64,000 bases of DNA, taken from positions 744,001-808,000 of the forward strand of contig NZ_JANBVS010000001.1 in NCBI RefSeq assembly GCF_024586915.1. The letters run 5' to 3'. Made by a program: the position numbers and the translations under genes. The notes below the pieces were generated by a model. That model saw only the letters and a list, made by a program, of their open reading frames with translations, had not been told where the DNA came from and did no database searches. Positions 20,256 through 27,794 of this stretch are shown piece after piece (positions within the stretch are counted from its first letter, which is position 1; each line of letters starts with the position of its first letter). Source of the stretch: Bradyrhizobium sp. SRS-191. Lineage in GTDB: Bacteria; Pseudomonadota; Alphaproteobacteria; Rhizobiales; Xanthobacteraceae.

Positions 20256-21380
20256 TCACCGGGCCACGTCGAGCGTCACCTTAACCTCGACCGTCTTCCC
20301 ATTGCGGAGCACGCGCAGCACGACGCGGTCGCCGGGAGTCTTGGCTTCCAGCGCGCGCGTCATGTCATCAGGCGAACCCACCGCCTGGCCATCGATCGCC
20401 AGCACCACGTCCCCGAGCGCGAAGCCGCCGTCCCGTGTCAGCCGCGCCGGGATCAGCCCGGCCTTCTCCGCCGCGGAGTCCTGCTCCACATCGAGCACGA
20501 ACACCCCAGCGACGCCGAGCCGCGAGGCCAGCGCCTCATTGGCCTTGGCATCCGTCCTGATCCCCAGGCTCGGGCTGACATAACGGCCGCTCGCGATCAG
20601 CCGCGGCACGATGCGGTTGACCTTGTCGACCGGCACCGCGAACCCGATGCCGGCGGAGGCGCCGGACGGGCTGTAGATCGCGGTGTTGACCCCGATCAGC
20701 CGTCCGGCGCTGTCGAGCAGCGGGCCGCCGGAATTGCCGGGATTGATCGCGGCATCGGTCTGGATCAGCCCGTTCAAGGTCCGCTCCTGCGTGACCTGGA
20801 GGTTGCGGTTGAGCGCGGAGACGATGCCGGTGGTCAGCGTGCTGCTGAGGCCGAACGGATTGCCGATCGCGAACACCTTCTGCCCGACCTTGAGGTCGGC
20901 GCTGGTGCCGACCGGCAGCGGCTTCGGCCGGTCGACGCCGACCCCGATCACCAGCACTGCGAGATCGTTCTCGGGGCTGGCGCCGACCAGGGCCGCACGG
21001 AACGAGCGGCCGTCGGTCAGGCTGACCAGTGCCTCGGTGGCGCCCTCGATGACGTGATAGTTGGTGACGACGTGGCCAAGCTCGTCCCACACGAATCCCG
21101 AGCCCGTGCCCGACCGCTCCTGCTGCGCATTGCCCGTCCACGGATTGACGGATTGTTGAACGGTCGTGATGAACACCACCGAGCCGCTGCGGCTCTCGAA
21201 CAGCGCGATCGTGCTTTTCTCGTCGGCGGCGAGATCACCGCGCGGCGTGATGTCGCGGGGTTTTGCGCGCAGGCCGAGCAGTTCGGCCTGGATCAGCGGA
21301 AAGCTCTGCCAGGCCATCATGAGCAGCAGCGCCGTCGCCGCGACCGCAACCAGGCGCGCGGCAAAGCTCCATCGGCTCAT
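20256..21380 (-). CDS. DegP/HtrA-like serine protease with one PDZ domain
   Basis: A 374-residue protein with an N-terminal membrane anchor (about residues 7-27) and a trypsin-like domain. The triad is His in GHVVTNYHVIEGA, Asp in ASPENDLAVLVIG and Ser in DAAINPGNSGGPLLD. One C-terminal PDZ domain follows (VEQDSAAEKAGLIPARL, GGFALGDVVLAIDGQAVGS). It would cleave misfolded proteins in the periplasm while tethered to the inner membrane, like DegS-type enzymes with one PDZ domain rather than two. It ends beside a palindromic repeat and is preceded by a hypothetical gene with its own terminator, so it is probably a single-gene transcript. Confidence 0.9.
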   Translation of the reverse strand: MSRWSFAARLVAVAATALLLMMAWQSFPLIQAELLGLRAKPRDITPRGDLAADEKSTIALFESRSGSVVFITTVQQSVNPWTGNAQQERSGTGSGFVWDELGHVVTNYHVIEGATEALVSLTDGRSFRAALVGASPENDLAVLVIGVGVDRPKPLPVGTSADLKVGQKVFAIGNPFGLSSTLTTGIVSALNRNLQVTQERTLNGLIQTDAAINPGNSGGPLLDSAGRLIGVNTAIYSPSGASAGIGFAVPVDKVNRIVPRLIASGRYVSPSLGIRTDAKANEALASRLGVAGVFVLDVEQDSAAEKAGLIPARLTRDGGFALGDVVLAIDGQAVGSPDDMTRALEAKTPGDRVVLRVLRNGKTVEVKVTLDVAR

Positions 21381-21487
21381 CTCGACATCTCCGTGCTCGC
21401 TCTCATGCGGCCGATCTATTCACCGGCGAGCGCGCTTCATCAAGAGGCCGAGCTTCGGGACGCAACGCGATGGCGCGACAAAAGAAA

Positions 21488-21513
21488 AGAGCGCGATGAG
21501 GTCATCGCGCTCT
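21488..21513 (-). terminator. Rho-independent terminator of the 187-aa protein gene
   Basis: AGAGCGCGATGA, two bases, TCATCGCGCTCT: perfect 12-base arms. Read on the minus strand it is followed by a T-rich TTTTCTTT. It lies 27 bases after the stop of the gene at 21540-22103. Confidence 0.85.
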
Positions 21514-21539
21514 CGAATCCTCTGAAGGCTCGCTCCGCC

Positions 21540-22103
21540 TTACATCCCGATGTCGATCATCGACGGCAGCTGCGCCAGCGGCAGCACGCTCACGCCGACC
21601 AGCGTGGCCACCATGGCGCGCAGCACGCGGTTCCCGTGGTGCTTGCCGCGCATCCGCTTGGCGACCCACTCCAGCGCATCGGTGCGCACGCCGCGCGCGT
21701 TCATCGGCGCCCAGCTCTCGATCGCCGTCTCCGGCGACAGCGCCACGTTGCGCGGCGGCACCGGCAGGCCGGACGCCGAAGCCGTGTGATGCGCGATCGC
21801 CTTGGCGAGCAGATCCTCGAAGCGGCCGTCGTCCTTGCGCTCGGTCGCGGCGGCGTCGATCTCGAACAGCGCCTCGGCCTCGGCGCGGCTGACAGGCGTG
21901 TCGTTGATCGCGGTCGCCGTGAGGATGCGCGCGCACCAGGCGGCGTCCTCGGCGTCGAGCATGCGGGAGAAATGCACGCGTCCTGCGGTGGTCGGACCCT
22001 CGCCGGTGATCACGCCGTCGCGCACGATGCCGAGCGCGGATGCGGCGGTGTCACAACAGGACGGTTCGAGACCATCGATGGTTTTTGGTGCAGAGGTAGC
22101 CAT
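21540..22103 (-). CDS. Hypothetical protein (187 aa) with C-terminal hydrophobic segment
   Basis: The N-terminal part includes EPSCCDTAASALGIV, LDAEDAAWCARILTATAIND and RAEAEALFEIDAAATERKDDGRFEDLLAKAIAHH. A basic stretch, AKRMRGKHHGNRVLRAMVATL, follows, and a short hydrophobic tail (about residues 166-185) could anchor it. Three cysteines lie in the first 60 residues. Codon use is normal and a strong terminator follows, so it is a real gene. I do not recognise a family. The alternating acidic helices resemble proteins linked to tellurite or general stress clusters only vaguely, so I assign no function. Confidence 0.68.
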   Translation of the reverse strand: MATSAPKTIDGLEPSCCDTAASALGIVRDGVITGEGPTTAGRVHFSRMLDAEDAAWCARILTATAINDTPVSRAEAEALFEIDAAATERKDDGRFEDLLAKAIAHHTASASGLPVPPRNVALSPETAIESWAPMNARGVRTDALEWVAKRMRGKHHGNRVLRAMVATLVGVSVLPLAQLPSMIDIGM

Positions 22104-22469
22104 GTTCTCTTCTCAGTTGCTGTGTTGACCCACCTTGTCGGCCGGCGTCTGAACGAGTGGTTAACGGTTCGAAACGCTGCTGTGGGTTTTTGTATCGGTT
22201 GCCCTTTTGCCGCAGTGACCCGGATCACGGTTCAAAGCAGCTCGCGGCGAGGGGCGGCGTGTTGCGACCGAGACGTGGCGAAATCTGGGCAGACGGTAGT
22301 CTCACGGATGTTTCACCGCAGGGGCGGAACTCAAAAGAAGTTGTTGCGCGCTTGAGCTGCAGGAGAACGATGTTCTCTTTTTCCTGGAACGGTTCCCATG
22401 TCGGGAGGTATTTCCTATAGTCGAGAGAACAATTTATGCCGCCCCTTCAATTCTTCACGTGAGGACATC
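22104..22469. other. 366-bp divergent gap with two GAAC/GTTC palindromes
   Basis: No gene is seen. Two palindromes lie upstream of the peroxiredoxin: GAGAAC-GAT-GTTCTC (22363-22377), followed by T-rich sequence, and GGAAC-G-GTTCC (22386-22396). They share a GAAC...GTTC core and could bind a redox or iron regulator. The first could also act as a weak terminator. Confidence 0.45.
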
Positions 22470-23129
22470 ATGGCTCTTCAAATCGGCTCCACCGCGCCCG
22501 ACTTCGAGGCTGAGACCACCGAAGGCAGGATCATATTCCACGATTGGATCGGCGACAGCTGGGCGCTGCTGTTCTCGCACCCGAAGGATTTCACCCCGGT
22601 CTGCACCACCGAGCTCGGCGCGCTCGCCCGGCTGAAGCCGGAGTTCGACAAGCGCGGCGTCAAGCTGATGGGCCTGTCGGTCGATCCGGTCGACAAGCAC
22701 GCGCAATGGTCGGAGGACATCCGCGAGACGCAGGGTGCGGCGCCGAACTACCCGATGATCGGCGACACCGACTACAACGTCTCCAAGCTCTACGACATGC
22801 TGCCCGCCGCCATCTCCGGCGATCCGGCCAAGCGCACGGCCGCCGACAATCTGACCGTCCGCAACGTGTTCATCATCGGCCCGGACAAGAAGATCAAGCT
22901 GATCCTGGTCTATCCGATGACCACGGGCCGCAACTTCCAGGAAATTCTCCGCGTCATCGACTCGCTGCAGCTGACCGCCAAGCACCGCGTTGCCACCCCC
23001 GCCGACTGGAAGCAGGGCGAGGACGTGATCATCGCCGGCTCGGTGTCCGACGACGAGGCCAAGACGATCTACCCGGACGGCTGGAAGGCGCCGAAGCCGT
23101 ATCTGCGCGTGGTGCCGCAGCCGAAGTAA
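22470..23129 (+). CDS. 1-Cys peroxiredoxin (Prx6/AhpC-TSA family)
   Basis: A 219-residue peroxiredoxin. The active-site motif is HPKDFTPVCTTELG with peroxidatic Cys at residue 45. The Prx6-type C-terminal domain follows (VRNVFIIGPDKKIKLILVYPMTTGRNF, then KHRVATPADWKQGEDVII and the APKPYLRVVPQP end). There is no resolving cysteine near the C-terminus, as in 1-Cys enzymes. It reduces hydrogen peroxide and organic hydroperoxides in the cytosol. The start at 22470 follows GAGGA. Two palindromes upstream suggest regulated expression, and a GC hairpin follows the stop. Confidence 0.94.
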   Translation: MALQIGSTAPDFEAETTEGRIIFHDWIGDSWALLFSHPKDFTPVCTTELGALARLKPEFDKRGVKLMGLSVDPVDKHAQWSEDIRETQGAAPNYPMIGDTDYNVSKLYDMLPAAISGDPAKRTAADNLTVRNVFIIGPDKKIKLILVYPMTTGRNFQEILRVIDSLQLTAKHRVATPADWKQGEDVIIAGSVSDDEAKTIYPDGWKAPKPYLRVVPQPK

Positions 23130-23150
23130 TCTTAAGCGTTAGTTTCCGAT

Positions 23151-23176
23151 CCCGGGCTCTCAGCGTGCAGCCCGGG
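23151..23176. terminator. GC-rich hairpin between convergent genes
   Basis: CCCGGGCT, ten bases, AGCCCGGG. It lies 21 bases after the peroxiredoxin stop and 13 before the end of the convergent DUF2177 gene. No T-run, so efficiency is uncertain. Confidence 0.5.
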
Positions 23177-23189
23177 ACTACGGACCATC

Positions 23190-23591
23190 TCAGCCCCGAG
23201 GCGTGACCCAGTCCGCGATCAAGAGGCCGAGCGTCGCGGAGGCCGCGGTCACGAACACGCCCCAGCTGATGTCGAGCGCGACGACCGCCCAAGTCCACTG
23301 CTTGAGCATCGCGAGCGACGTCAGCTCGAAGGTGGCGTAGCAGAACAGGCCGAACAGCGCGCCGTACAGCAAGGTCGAGCGCCAGTTCGCATCGGCCGTG
23401 CCGTTGACGAAGATCAGCACGCCCACGACGTAGAGCAGATAGAACAGCACCGCCGGCACGGGGCGGATCTCGCCGAGCATCTCGCCGACCTGCGACTGGA
23501 AGAAGCCCTTGGCGAGGATGCTCAGGAACGGGATGTCGAAGCCGAGCAGCACGGCCAAGGTTGCGAAATACAGGACGGCGTAGCGGCTCAA
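23190..23591 (-). CDS. DUF2177 family membrane protein
   Basis: A 133-residue protein with about four membrane helices (YAVLYFATLAVLLGFDIPFL, PAVLFYLLYVVGVLIFVNG, LLYGALFGLFCYATFELTSLAML and WAVVALDISWGVFVTAASATLGLLIADW). The FGLFCYATFELTSLAML and DISWG patterns are characteristic of DUF2177. The function is unknown. It lies 58 bases downstream of the helicase gene on the same strand. A 12-base palindrome CGTTTCGAAACG (23628-23639) sits in that gap and may be a regulatory site. Confidence 0.85.
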   Translation of the reverse strand: MSRYAVLYFATLAVLLGFDIPFLSILAKGFFQSQVGEMLGEIRPVPAVLFYLLYVVGVLIFVNGTADANWRSTLLYGALFGLFCYATFELTSLAMLKQWTWAVVALDISWGVFVTAASATLGLLIADWVTPRG

Positions 23592-23649
23592 GGACGGCTC
23601 CTCTTTCGCGGTTCACGCACCGACCGACGTTTCGAAACGACCGGTGCGA

Positions 23650-25665
23650 TCAGCCGCGGCGTTTGGTCTTGGGCTTCTTGCCACCCGGCGCCTTCGACCG
23701 TGGGCTATGCGAAGGAAACGACTGTCCGCCGCGGCTGGACTTGTCGCCATGCTGCTTTTTCTTCGTGAAGGCCTGCGCGTGGCCGGACTTCGGCGGAGCA
23801 TCATGGTGCGACTTGCGGCGCGGTGGCGCATCCGTGTCACGGCGCGGCTCATCACGATGCAGCGGATGATACGCGGTCTCCTCGGCCTTGCGCCGCGGCT
23901 CGGCGTCGCGGCGCGGCGGCCGCTTGTCGGGACGCGGCTTGTCCGATCGCGGCTTATCCGGGGCGCCCTGCTCCGTTGGCGCTGCTGCGAGCGGCTCGAT
24001 CCGGATCGTGTCTTCCTTGTCGGGACGACGGATGTTGGCGGCGAAGCTGTCGGCGACGCGCGCGGCGATCTCGAACTCGGTCGTGGTGTCCGAGATCTTG
24101 ATGGCGCCGATGTCCTGCTTGTCGATGCCGCCGCGGCGGCAGATCATCGGCAGCAGCCAGCGCGCCTCCGCGTTCTTGCGGCGACCGATCGCCGCGCGGA
24201 ACCAGACGCTGGGCTCGCCCATGCCGTGGCGCGACGGCTTTCCGCCCTTGGTGCGCGGCGCAGGCGCGCGATCATCGCCACGCGCGACCGTCTCGCGACC
24301 ACTCCGCGCCACGGTGTCGCGCCCCCGCTCGGGACGCCCGCGGCCGCGATCCTCGACGGCATCGAGGATGTCTTCCGGCGACGGCAGCCGGGCGCGATAG
24401 AGCCGCGCCAGCGCGGCGGCGATGTCCTCGGCCGGCCGCTGCGCGAGCAGGATCTGCGCGAGCGCCAGATCGTCCGCCGTCGTCTCCTCGGTGAAGATCG
24501 AATCGTCCAGCATGCGCTGCTGGTCGAGCTTGCGGATCTCGTCCGCCTGCGGCGCCGTGCCCCAGACGGCCTCGACACCGGCGAGGCTCAGCAGCATCTC
24601 GGCGCGGCGCCTTCGCGCCGGCGGCACCAGCAGCACGCTGACGCCCTTGCGCCCGGCCCGCCCGGTGCGCCCCGAGCGATGCTGCATCACCTCGGGATCG
24701 TTCGGCAGCTCGGCATGAATCACGAGGTCGAGATTGGCGAGGTCGATGCCGCGCGCGGCGACGTCGGTCGCGACGCAGACGCGCGAGCGGCCGTCGCGCA
24801 GCGACTGCAGCGCCATGGTGCGCTCGTTCTGGGTCAATTCGCCCGACAGCGCCACCACCGAGAAGCCGCGCTCCAGCAGCGCCGCCTGGAGGTGCCGGAC
24901 CGCCTCGCGGGTGTTGCAGAACACGATCGCGCTCGGCGATTCATAGAAGCGCAGCAGGTTGACCACCGCATGCTCGGCATCGCCCGGCGCGATGCGGATG
25001 GCGCGATACTCGATGTCGGCGTGGCCGCCCTCGTCGCCCTCGACCTCGATCCGGAACGCGTCGTTCTGATACTCCTTGGCCAGGGCCACGATGCCGCGCG
25101 GGAAGGTCGCCGAGAACAGCAGCGTCCGCCGTGTCTCGGGCGTGGTCTCGAGGATGAACTCCAGATCCTCGCGAAAGCCGAGATTGAGCATCTCGTCGGC
25201 CTCGTCGAGCACCAGGGCCTTCAGCTCCGAAATGTCGAGCCGGCTGCGGCGCAGATGATCGCACAGGCGCCCGGGCGTGCCGACGACGATATGCGCCCCC
25301 GCCTCCAGTTCGCGCTGCTCGCGCCGCGGGTCCATGCCGCCGACGCAGGACACGACGCGCGCGCCGGCATGCTGGTAAAGCCAGGCCAGTTCGCGCTGCA
25401 CCTGGAGCGCCAGCTCGCGCGTCGGCGCCACGATCAACGCCAGCGGCGCCGCGGCCACCCCGAACCGCTCGGCCTCGCCGAGCAGATCGGCGGCCATGGC
25501 GAGCCCATAGGCCACCGTCTTGCCGGAGCCGGTCTGGGCGGAAACCAGAAGGTCGCGATCGACCGCCTCGTCCGCCAGCACGGCGAGCTGAACGGGCGTG
25601 GGCGTTTCATAGTTGCGTTCGGCCAGCGCGCGGGCCAGCGGCGGAGAAGTCACGGGAAAGGACAA
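23650..25665 (-). CDS. DEAD-box RNA helicase with basic C-terminal tail
   Basis: A 671-residue helicase. It has the Q motif (NYETPTPVQ), motif I AQTGSGKT (43-50), Ia PTRELA, Ib TPGRL, II DEAD (154-157), III SAT, V VATDVAARGIDLANLD and VI HRSGRTGRAG. After the core comes a DbpA-type RNA-binding domain (VWFRAAIGRRKNAEARWLLPMIC, then GGIDKQDIGAIKI). The tail is about 100 residues, strongly Lys/Arg/Pro-rich and disordered. It should unwind RNA, with DbpA relatives acting on 23S rRNA during ribosome assembly. The bacterial DbpA-like RBD and the long tail suggest rRNA or cold-stress work. Confidence 0.92.
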   Translation of the reverse strand: MSFPVTSPPLARALAERNYETPTPVQLAVLADEAVDRDLLVSAQTGSGKTVAYGLAMAADLLGEAERFGVAAAPLALIVAPTRELALQVQRELAWLYQHAGARVVSCVGGMDPRREQRELEAGAHIVVGTPGRLCDHLRRSRLDISELKALVLDEADEMLNLGFREDLEFILETTPETRRTLLFSATFPRGIVALAKEYQNDAFRIEVEGDEGGHADIEYRAIRIAPGDAEHAVVNLLRFYESPSAIVFCNTREAVRHLQAALLERGFSVVALSGELTQNERTMALQSLRDGRSRVCVATDVAARGIDLANLDLVIHAELPNDPEVMQHRSGRTGRAGRKGVSVLLVPPARRRRAEMLLSLAGVEAVWGTAPQADEIRKLDQQRMLDDSIFTEETTADDLALAQILLAQRPAEDIAAALARLYRARLPSPEDILDAVEDRGRGRPERGRDTVARSGRETVARGDDRAPAPRTKGGKPSRHGMGEPSVWFRAAIGRRKNAEARWLLPMICRRGGIDKQDIGAIKISDTTTEFEIAARVADSFAANIRRPDKEDTIRIEPLAAAPTEQGAPDKPRSDKPRPDKRPPRRDAEPRRKAEETAYHPLHRDEPRRDTDAPPRRKSHHDAPPKSGHAQAFTKKKQHGDKSSRGGQSFPSHSPRSKAPGGKKPKTKRRG

Positions 25666-25762
25666 GTGGGGGAAAACCTCGTTTCGAGTCCGGCTGCTTT
25701 ACGCCATGCCGGGCCGGAACACGAGGGCCCAATTGCCTCCCTCGCTCAGCGTGCGGAGCCGA

Positions 25763-26272
25763 TTACTCCTCGCTCCAGGGCCAGTGCCAGTGATGCCAGC
25801 CCCACTCGCGCGGACCGCTGGCGTCCATGGCAGCCTTCTGCTTGTCATCCAGGGAATCATACAACGCCTGGAACGCCGGCCGGACCAGCTTGATCGCCTG
25901 CTGCATCGCGTCCAGGCGCTGCTCCGCCAGCGCAAGACGGTCCGTCGCCTTGGCGGGAAACGTCGTCGGACAGTCCTTGGTGATCAGCTCGGCCGCCTTG
26001 GCCGAGGCCGCCTTGAGATCGTCGAGCCGCGCCCGCTGGGTCTCGTTCGGCTTGATCGCGCTCTCGATCTGCGACAGGCGCCATTCGGCAAATCCGGCCA
26101 TGCGGGGATTGCAGAGAAAGCCGAAGCCCCGGCCGCCCATCATGCCGGGCCCCATCATCATGCCCGGGCCCCAGCCCGGAGGTCCTCCTGCCCCCGGCTG
26201 GGCGAAGGACGGTGCGACGATCGCCGCCGTGACGGCGGCGGCCAGGATCAACGCGCGTGCATCTGCTCGCAT
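25763..26272 (-). CDS. Periplasmic Spy/CpxP-like LTXXQ protein
   Basis: A 169-residue protein with a signal peptide (about residues 1-24, cleavage after SFA). A Gly/Met-rich linker (GWGPGMMMGPGMMGGRG) follows, then a helical domain with degenerate LTxxQ-type motifs (KPNETQRARLDDLK and LDDKQKAAMDA) and a Trp/His-rich end (WGWHHWHWPW). Spy/CpxP proteins are periplasmic chaperones or metal-responsive stress proteins, and the Met- and His-rich ends here could bind copper. GGGAG upstream sets the ATG at 26272; the much longer open frame to 26845 is out-of-gene sequence opposite the next gene. It is divergent from the membrane protein at 26387. Confidence 0.82.
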   Translation of the reverse strand: MRADARALILAAAVTAAIVAPSFAQPGAGGPPGWGPGMMMGPGMMGGRGFGFLCNPRMAGFAEWRLSQIESAIKPNETQRARLDDLKAASAKAAELITKDCPTTFPAKATDRLALAEQRLDAMQQAIKLVRPAFQALYDSLDDKQKAAMDASGPREWGWHHWHWPWSEE

Positions 26273-26386
26273 GGTGGAACTCCCTTGACGTGACATCAAT
26301 GAGTTCGTGCAAACTAACTGGACAGCCAACGCAGCTGATTGAGCAGGATCAACGGAACCGTCATGCGCCCCGGGCGAGTTGACACT

Positions 26387-26893
26387 ATGCGAATGAAGCG
26401 CAGCTATCGCTGGATATGGTCGTCGCTGGTGGCGTCGGGCTGCGGGACACTGGCGCATATGGGCCTGATGCAGCTCAAGACCGCGCTGCATGTCTTGCCG
26501 CAGTTCGAGCCCTCCTCCGCGCTGCTCGACACGCTCTCGCCGCTGCTCCTCGACGTGACACATCTGCAGGCACCGCTGTGGCTGCTCTCGCAGCTCAACG
26601 GCGCTTTCATCATCGGCCTGCTGTTCGGTCACTTCTTCCACCGCTTGCCGGGCCGCAGCGGCCTCGGCAAAGGCTTTCTGCTCGGCCTTGCCGCCTGGGC
26701 AATGCTTGGGATCGCGCTGTTTCCAGCCATCGGCCTCGGGCCGTTCGGACTGTCGCTCGGCCTCGGCGCGGGCCCCGCGCTGTTCTCGCTGGCCATGGTC
26801 GAGGCCTACAGCGTTGTCCTTGGCGCGGTCTATGAGGCCCTGCAAAGATCCGACGTTGAACCGCCGCGCAGCGAAGGCTCTCCTCCGGTCTGA
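26387..26893 (+). CDS. Hypothetical membrane protein (about 168 aa)
   Basis: It has four likely membrane segments: IWSSLVASGCGTLAHMGLM, NGAFIIGLLFGHFF, GFLLGLAAWAMLGIALFPAIGL, and ALFSLAMVEAYSVVLGAVY. The start is uncertain: ATGs at 26363, 26387 and 26393 all lack a strong ribosome site, and I took 26387 as nearest the first helix. It is divergent from the LTXXQ protein gene with about 115 bases between. Codon use is normal. I do not recognise a named family or a function. Confidence 0.65.
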   Translation: MRMKRSYRWIWSSLVASGCGTLAHMGLMQLKTALHVLPQFEPSSALLDTLSPLLLDVTHLQAPLWLLSQLNGAFIIGLLFGHFFHRLPGRSGLGKGFLLGLAAWAMLGIALFPAIGLGPFGLSLGLGAGPALFSLAMVEAYSVVLGAVYEALQRSDVEPPRSEGSPPV

Positions 26894-27005
26894 CGACGAC
26901 GCCTTCGCGCATCATATTCGACAAAGCCGAATCTTTTCTGTTTCGCTTTCTCGGAATTCGTGTATGATCCGCCTCGTCCTGCCCCATGCAGAGGGACGTA
27001 CGCGT

Positions 27006-27376
27006 CGTCACGAACGTCGGGTGCGGGATGCGGTGCCGCCGATCATGCCGGACGCGCTTGTGCGCAGACGACCGGCATGGTTGCGGACGTGAAGTCGCAG
27101 CGTCCTGATACCCCGAAGCTGGTATCACCCGCGCGATGCGCAAGCATCGTCGCGGCATGGTGGCCAACAAGCCCGGCGCACCAGGGAGACTGCGTATAAG
27201 CGTGAAGACACCGCGCAGGGAATGCCGGATGATCGGCTTTGCCTGTGGTACCTGCCGCCTGCATTTTCTTTCGCAGGCGGGCCATGGGTGAGGCCTTCAC
27301 CCGGCATTCCCTGCACCCTCTCGTTTGTGTGAGGGCGAACTGATCGCAGACCTCGGGCTGTGAGTGCCGCGGGAGC
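27006..27376 (+). repeat. Structured intergenic repeat E1, copy A
   Basis: About 370 bases with a second copy inverted at 57715-58098. A conserved segment includes GAAGTCGCAGCGTCCTGATA and CCCCGAAGCTGGT. Nested hairpins follow: an outer stem of 27215-27228 with 27301-27314 (perfect, 14 base pairs), an inner stem of 27255-27262 with 27273-27280, and a further stem of 27316-27320 with 27331-27335. A T-A pair in the outer stem here is G-C in the other copy, so the structure is conserved. The stretch 26894-27005 before it holds no gene I can support. Confidence 0.75.
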
Positions 27377-27423
27377 GCTAACGCATGTCCATGAGATGCT
27401 CCGCACGCGCATCCATCTTCAGT

Positions 27424-27576
27424 GTCGTCCCGGACAGGCTGCGGCGCGCGTCAGCGCGACGCGGCGCCGATCCGGGACCCATACTCCCCGGCGGACGTGA
27501 GGCGGAAGGTGTGTAACGACGTGCGTGCCCCAAGCCACTCCCTGTGGTTATGGGTCCCGGCTTTCGCCGGGACGAC
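27424..27576. repeat. Palindromic intergenic repeat E2, copy A
   Basis: It starts GTCGTCCCGG and has CGGGACCCATACTCC in the left half. The right half is CCTGTGGTTATGGGTCCCGG, ending GGGACGAC. It follows E1 by about 47 bases, exactly as at 57546-57715 in inverted orientation. From 27577 to 27794 I see nothing beyond hyuA leader sequence. Confidence 0.8.
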
Positions 27577-27794
27577 AGCGGAGATTGTGAACGGCACCGA
27601 GCCATTGCGCGCAACACGGTGTTTGGTGCTGCGACAAACAACATCCCAGCAGCCAGCAGGGTTGAGCCCGCACCAAACCACGACTTCAAATCCGCATCGC
27701 AAAATCGCAGAGCAGCAACACGCATCTCCGCTGGCGCAATGGCATGGGACTTGCTCAAATCGCACATCAACTCGTCGCTTGCGGAGACAATCGA

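Noticed and set aside
22321..22350. GGAAC-N16-CGCG near 22326 as an EcfG promoter for the peroxiredoxin
   Set aside because: Only two of four -10 bases match.
20199..22355. Very long plus-strand open frame (over 700 codons) through the protease and hypothetical genes
   Set aside because: It runs antisense to the DegP-like and 187-aa genes, with Arg/Asp/His-heavy composition typical of the antisense frame of GC-rich genes and no domain signal.
25763..26845. 360-codon minus-strand frame as one long protein
   Set aside because: Only the part after ATG 26272 has a signal peptide and LTXXQ-like motifs; the upstream part is opposite a membrane protein gene.
26960..27199. Plus-strand frame at E1 copy A as a gene
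   Set aside because: Same reason; no ribosome site and the frame stops inside the repeat.
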